A stretch of 24,811 nucleotides of DNA from Brevundimonas sp. UBA7534 (GTDB taxonomy: Bacteria; Pseudomonadota; Alphaproteobacteria; Caulobacterales; Caulobacteraceae), in contig NZ_DLMO01000128.1 in NCBI RefSeq assembly GCF_002479325.1, positions 1-24,811 on the forward strand, given 5' to 3'. Positions within the stretch are counted from its first letter, which is position 1. Every line of letters begins with the position of its first letter. Below the pieces are notes generated by a model that had not been told where the DNA came from, did no database searches, and saw nothing but the letters and a program-made list of their open reading frames with translations. Of the stretch, positions 21,742 to 24,811 are shown one piece after another. A program made the translations under genes and the position numbers.

Positions 21742-23196
21742 ATGTCCGATACGCTTGATCTGGGCGCCCTGCAGACCCTGCTGGAGCGCGTGCGCGACCT
21801 GAAGGCGGCCTGCGTCGGCGACCTGATGCTGGATCGCTACGTCTACGGCGAAGTCAGCCGCATCTCGCCCGAGGCGCCGATCCCCGTGCTGCGCACCCGC
21901 CGCACCACCGCCATGCCTGGCGGGGTGGGCAATGTGGCGCGCAACGTCGCCGCTCTGGGCGGGCTGGCGCGCCTGGGCGCGGTCGCCGGCGAGGATGCGG
22001 CAGGGCAGGAGTTGCGCGACCTGATCGCGGCCGAGGATCGCGTGGTCGACTTCGTGTCGCGACCGTCAGACGCGACCACCATCGTCAAGACCCGTTTCGT
22101 CGCCGGCGGCCAGCAGCTGCTGAGACTGGACGAAGAGGAAGCCGGCGCTCAGATCGACGATTCTGACGCCTTTGCAGAGACTTCCGTCATTCTTCTATCC
22201 GATTATGCTAAGGGCGTCGTCAGCGACGGGCTGATCGCGGCGGCCTTGGGCGCGGCGCGGCGGACGGGGGCGCCGGTGATCGTCGATCCCAAGGGCCGCG
22301 ACTTCGCCCGCTATGGCGCGGTGGACGTCATCAAGCCCAACGCCTCGGAGCTGGCGGGCGCCACGAGCCTGCCGGTCGAAACCGACGCCGAGGTCGAGAC
22401 GGCGCTGGCGGCCCTGCTGGAACAGACGACCGCCAAGGCCGTCGTCGTGACACGGGCGGGCAAGGGCATGAGCCTGATGCGGCGCGGCGCACCCGTGCGG
22501 CACTTCCCCGGTCGGGCGCGTGAGGTGTTCGACGTCTCCGGCGCTGGCGACACGGTCCTGGCCTCCCTGGGCCTGGCGCTGGGCGCGGGCGCCTCGCTGG
22601 AAACGGCGGTGCAGTTCGCCATCCTGGCCTCCGGCGTGGTGGTCGGAAAGGCGGGCACCGCCGTGGTCACGCCCGCCGAACTGGTCGAGGCGGAACTGAG
22701 CCAGCACGCCGTCGCCGCCCAGGCCAAGGTGACGCCGCTGGACGAACTGGCCGCCGAGGTCGAGGCCTGGCGCCGTCAGGGGCTGAAGGTCGGCTTCACC
22801 AACGGCTGCTTCGACATCCTGCACCGCGGCCACGTCGCCTATCTGGCCCAGGCGCGCGGGTGGTGCGACCGGCTGGTGGTGGCGCTGAACACCGACGCCT
22901 CGGTGCGGCGGCTGAAGGGGGAGGGGCGGCCCGTCAACGATCTGGACAGCCGCGCTGTCGTCATCGGCGGCCTGGCCAGCGTCGACCGCGTGACCAGTTT
23001 CGACGATCCCACGCCCATCGCCCTGATCAAACGGCTGCGCCCCGACGTGCTGATCAAGGGCTCGGACTACACGCGCGAAGGCGTCGTCGGCGGCGACCTG
23101 GTCGAAAGCTGGGGCGGCGTGGTCCGGCTGGCGGACTTCAAGGACGGGTTTTCGACCACCCGCACCATCGAGAAGATGACCGGGAGCGCTCAATGA
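21742..23196 (+). CDS. hldE: Bifunctional heptose-7-phosphate kinase / heptose-1-phosphate adenylyltransferase
   Basis: HldE makes ADP-heptose for the LPS core: its kinase phosphorylates D-glycero-D-manno-heptose 7-phosphate at C1, and after removal of the 7-phosphate its second domain adds AMP. The 484-residue protein has a PfkB/ribokinase domain (about 1-320) with GDLMLDRYVYG, PGGVGNVARNVAALGG and SGAGDTVLA, D270 being the catalytic base. The nucleotidyltransferase domain (about 345-484) shows FTNGCFDILHRGH, with the HxGH residues H361 and H364, and LIKGSDYTREGVVGG. Fusion of both domains is the usual arrangement. A run of non-preferred codons lies at 22159-22212. The stop overlaps the hldD start as ATGA, so the two are coupled. 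Confidence 0.96.
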   Translation: MSDTLDLGALQTLLERVRDLKAACVGDLMLDRYVYGEVSRISPEAPIPVLRTRRTTAMPGGVGNVARNVAALGGLARLGAVAGEDAAGQELRDLIAAEDRVVDFVSRPSDATTIVKTRFVAGGQQLLRLDEEEAGAQIDDSDAFAETSVILLSDYAKGVVSDGLIAAALGAARRTGAPVIVDPKGRDFARYGAVDVIKPNASELAGATSLPVETDAEVETALAALLEQTTAKAVVVTRAGKGMSLMRRGAPVRHFPGRAREVFDVSGAGDTVLASLGLALGAGASLETAVQFAILASGVVVGKAGTAVVTPAELVEAELSQHAVAAQAKVTPLDELAAEVEAWRRQGLKVGFTNGCFDILHRGHVAYLAQARGWCDRLVVALNTDASVRRLKGEGRPVNDLDSRAVVIGGLASVDRVTSFDDPTPIALIKRLRPDVLIKGSDYTREGVVGGDLVESWGGVVRLADFKDGFSTTRTIEKMTGSAQ

Positions 23197-24194
23197 CGCC
23201 GAAAATGATCGTGGTGACGGGCGGCGCCGGCTTCATCGGTTCCAACATCGTGGCGCGACTGGCCGCCGACACCGCCTATGATGTGGTCGTTTGCGACCGG
23301 CTGGAGACCGCCGACCTGGCCAAGTGGCGCAACCTGGCCAAGCACGCGGTCGCCGATCTGTGGGCGCCGGAAGAGCTGTTCGAACAGTTGGAGCGGCACG
23401 CCCCGCGCATCGAGGCCGTGGTGCACATGGGCGCCATCTCCTCGACGACCGAGCCCGACGCCGACCTGATCCTGAAGACCAACTTCTCCCTGTCGCGCGA
23501 CCTGTGGGTCTGGTGCGCCATTCGCGGCGTGCGGATGATCTACGCCTCCTCGGCGGCGACCTACGGCGACGGCGAAACGGGCTTCAATGACGACGACGAC
23601 GCGGATTCATTGTCTGAACTTCGACCGCTAAACGCCTATGGCTACTCGAAACTTCTGTTCGACCAGTACGCCGTGCGGCAGGCCGACCGAGGACAGGCCC
23701 CGCCTCAGTGGGCGGGACTGAAGTTCTTCAACGTCTATGGCCCGAACGAAGGCCACAAGGGCGGGATGAAGTCGGTCGTGGCCCAGATCTGGCCCAAGGT
23801 GGCGGCGGGCGAGGCCGTCAGCCTGTTCCGCTCGCACAATCCGGCGTACGAGGACGGCGGCCAGTTGCGCGACTTCGTCTACGTCGACGATGTGGTCGAC
23901 ATCGTCGAATGGCTGCTGCAGGCGCCGCAGGTGTCGGGCGTCTTCAACGCCGGCTCTGGACAGGCGCGCTCCTTCGCCGACCTGGCGCGGGCGACCTTCG
24001 CGGCGGCGGGCAAGGCGCCGGCCATCGAGTATGTCGACATGCCCGAGGTCATCCGCGACCGGTACCAGTACTTCACCCAGGCCCGCATGGACCGGGTCCG
24101 CGCCGCCGGCTTTGGCGGCCAGTCGACGCCGCTGGAGGAAGGGGTCCGCCGCTACGTCCAAGACTTCCTGTCCAAGCCGGACCCCTACCGCTGA
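23193..24194 (+). CDS. hldD: ADP-L-glycero-D-manno-heptose 6-epimerase
   Basis: HldD converts ADP-D-glycero- to ADP-L-glycero-D-manno-heptose, the donor used in LPS inner core. The 333-residue extended SDR enzyme shows the NADP-binding VVTGGAGFIGSN (7-18), VVHMGAISSTTE, IYASSAATYGDGE, the catalytic YGYSK (Y149, K153), FFNVYGPNEGHKGGMKSVV, the lysine-containing stretch typical of HldD, and RDFVYVDDVVD. An acidic NDDDDAD patch precedes the active-site segment, in a region that also uses unusual codons (23604-23654). The start ATG overlaps the hldE stop, with GGGAGC upstream. Its own stop overlaps the next ATG by one base (TGATG), so the operon continues. Confidence 0.96.
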   Translation: MTPKMIVVTGGAGFIGSNIVARLAADTAYDVVVCDRLETADLAKWRNLAKHAVADLWAPEELFEQLERHAPRIEAVVHMGAISSTTEPDADLILKTNFSLSRDLWVWCAIRGVRMIYASSAATYGDGETGFNDDDDADSLSELRPLNAYGYSKLLFDQYAVRQADRGQAPPQWAGLKFFNVYGPNEGHKGGMKSVVAQIWPKVAAGEAVSLFRSHNPAYEDGGQLRDFVYVDDVVDIVEWLLQAPQVSGVFNAGSGQARSFADLARATFAAAGKAPAIEYVDMPEVIRDRYQYFTQARMDRVRAAGFGGQSTPLEEGVRRYVQDFLSKPDPYR

Positions 24195-24811
24195 TGAAGA
24201 CGCGGCTGACGTTTCGGCAAGGGGTCGGCCTGGCGGGCGTCGCGACGATCCTGATCCTGACGGCGGCCGTGGCGGTGTGGCGGGGCGACATATTGAGGGC
24301 CGGGCTCGACCCGCAGGTGCCGTTCCAGACCTATGAGCCGCCCCCCGCGCCGGACTATTCACAGCCGTCCGCCTGGGCGCTGCTGGATTCGCGGACCGAC
24401 GGGGCGGGGCCGGCGGCGGTTTTTTTCGTCCATTCGACCACCTTTGACGGCGGCCGCGACTGGAACGCGCCGATCGGGGATCGAGAGGCCGACGCCTATC
24501 TGCGCCGCGTGGTCCTGCCCAACTACGCCGCGCCGTTCGCCCGGGCCGGATCGGTCAGCGCGCCGCGCTATCGCCAGGCCAGCCTCTACACCCGCCTGAC
24601 CCTGCGCGACGATGCACGCGAAGCCCGCGCCTTCGCCTACAGGGATGTTGCGGCGGCCTTCGACGCCTGGCTGCAGCGTCACCCCGAGGACCCGATCGTG
24701 CTGGCCGGGGTGGAGCAGGGGGCGGATCTGCTGGACCGTTTGCTGCGCGAGAAGGTCGCGCCCGTTCCCGCGCTGCGCGCCAGGCTCGTCGCGGCCTATC
24801 TGATGGACGCC
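24194..24811 (+). CDS. DUF3089 protein (alpha/beta-hydrolase-like), truncated by the window edge
   Basis: The frame is open from ATG 24194 to the right edge (206 codons, no stop). It begins with an N-terminal membrane anchor or signal (residues about 12-28, hydrophobic after MKTRLTFRQG). The following region matches DUF3089: FFVHSTTFDGGRDWNAPIGD (about 79-98), PNYAAPFARAGSVSAPRYRQ and SLYTRLTLRDDAREARAFAY. DUF3089 proteins resemble alpha/beta hydrolases and usually have a GHSQG nucleophile elbow. Here the matching place reads GVEQG (172-176), with E174 where Ser is expected. The ATG overlaps the hldD stop by one base, so it is the fourth gene of the kdsA-hldE-hldD operon. The substrate is unknown, and the rest of the gene is outside the window. 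Confidence 0.75.
   Translation, partial: MKTRLTFRQGVGLAGVATILILTAAVAVWRGDILRAGLDPQVPFQTYEPPPAPDYSQPSAWALLDSRTDGAGPAAVFFVHSTTFDGGRDWNAPIGDREADAYLRRVVLPNYAAPFARAGSVSAPRYRQASLYTRLTLRDDAREARAFAYRDVAAAFDAWLQRHPEDPIVLAGVEQGADLLDRLLREKVAPVPALRARLVAAYLMDA

Overview
The window looks like chromosomal DNA of a caulobacter-type alphaproteobacterium, with Brevundimonas or a close relative as the best guess. The signs are very high GC, a promoter of the Caulobacter type (TTGCAC, 17 bp, TATATC within GCTATATC) ahead of tRNA-Glu, a double cold-shock-domain CspD-like protein, the mitochondrial-type NDUFS4-like complex I subunit, a class I PHA synthase with a long N-terminal extension, and frequent GTG/TTG starts. 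The genus is inferred from protein style and not proven. I see no insertion sequence, prophage, CRISPR array or integrase: this is mostly housekeeping and metabolic chromosome. Layout, left to right. (1) 60-7316, all minus strand: phaC, a small 4-TM protein (TTG start overlapping the phaC stop), a Wzy/ExoQ-like polysaccharide polymerase, parE (start inside the polymerase gene) and a D-2-hydroxyacid dehydrogenase-like flavoprotein. (2) 7399-9718, plus: a small lipoprotein and recJ. (3) 9761-11773, plus: tRNA-Glu with its promoter, a structured 238-base leader, the cspD-like gene, a DUF192 lipoprotein, tRNA-Pro, the NDUFS4-like gene and tRNA-Arg. (4) 11861-13480 plus, aidB, meeting metC (13481-14644, minus) with back-to-back stop codons. 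(5) 14724-17178, plus: an AapJ-like substrate-binding lipoprotein directly followed by a DAACS-family symporter, with no ABC permease or ATPase. (6) 17196-20734, minus: phrB, a Cfa-like lipid methyltransferase and sseA, tightly packed. (7) 20844 to the right edge, plus: kdsA, hldE, hldD and a truncated DUF3089 gene, an LPS inner-core (Kdo and heptose) operon with overlapping starts and stops. How the genes work together: kdsA, hldE and hldD supply Kdo-8-phosphate and ADP-heptose for LPS core. phrB with the Cfa-like gene resembles the photo-oxidative stress pairing known from Rhodobacter. No new defence or mobile system is visible. The best candidates for something undescribed are the binding lipoprotein/DAACS symporter pair, whose symporter also has an altered cation-site motif; a leader upstream of cspD with four mutually exclusive pairing elements; and a Cfa-like enzyme lacking two of the usual bicarbonate-site residues. 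No gene-free stretch exceeds 300 bases; the longest, 9884-10121, holds the cspD leader.
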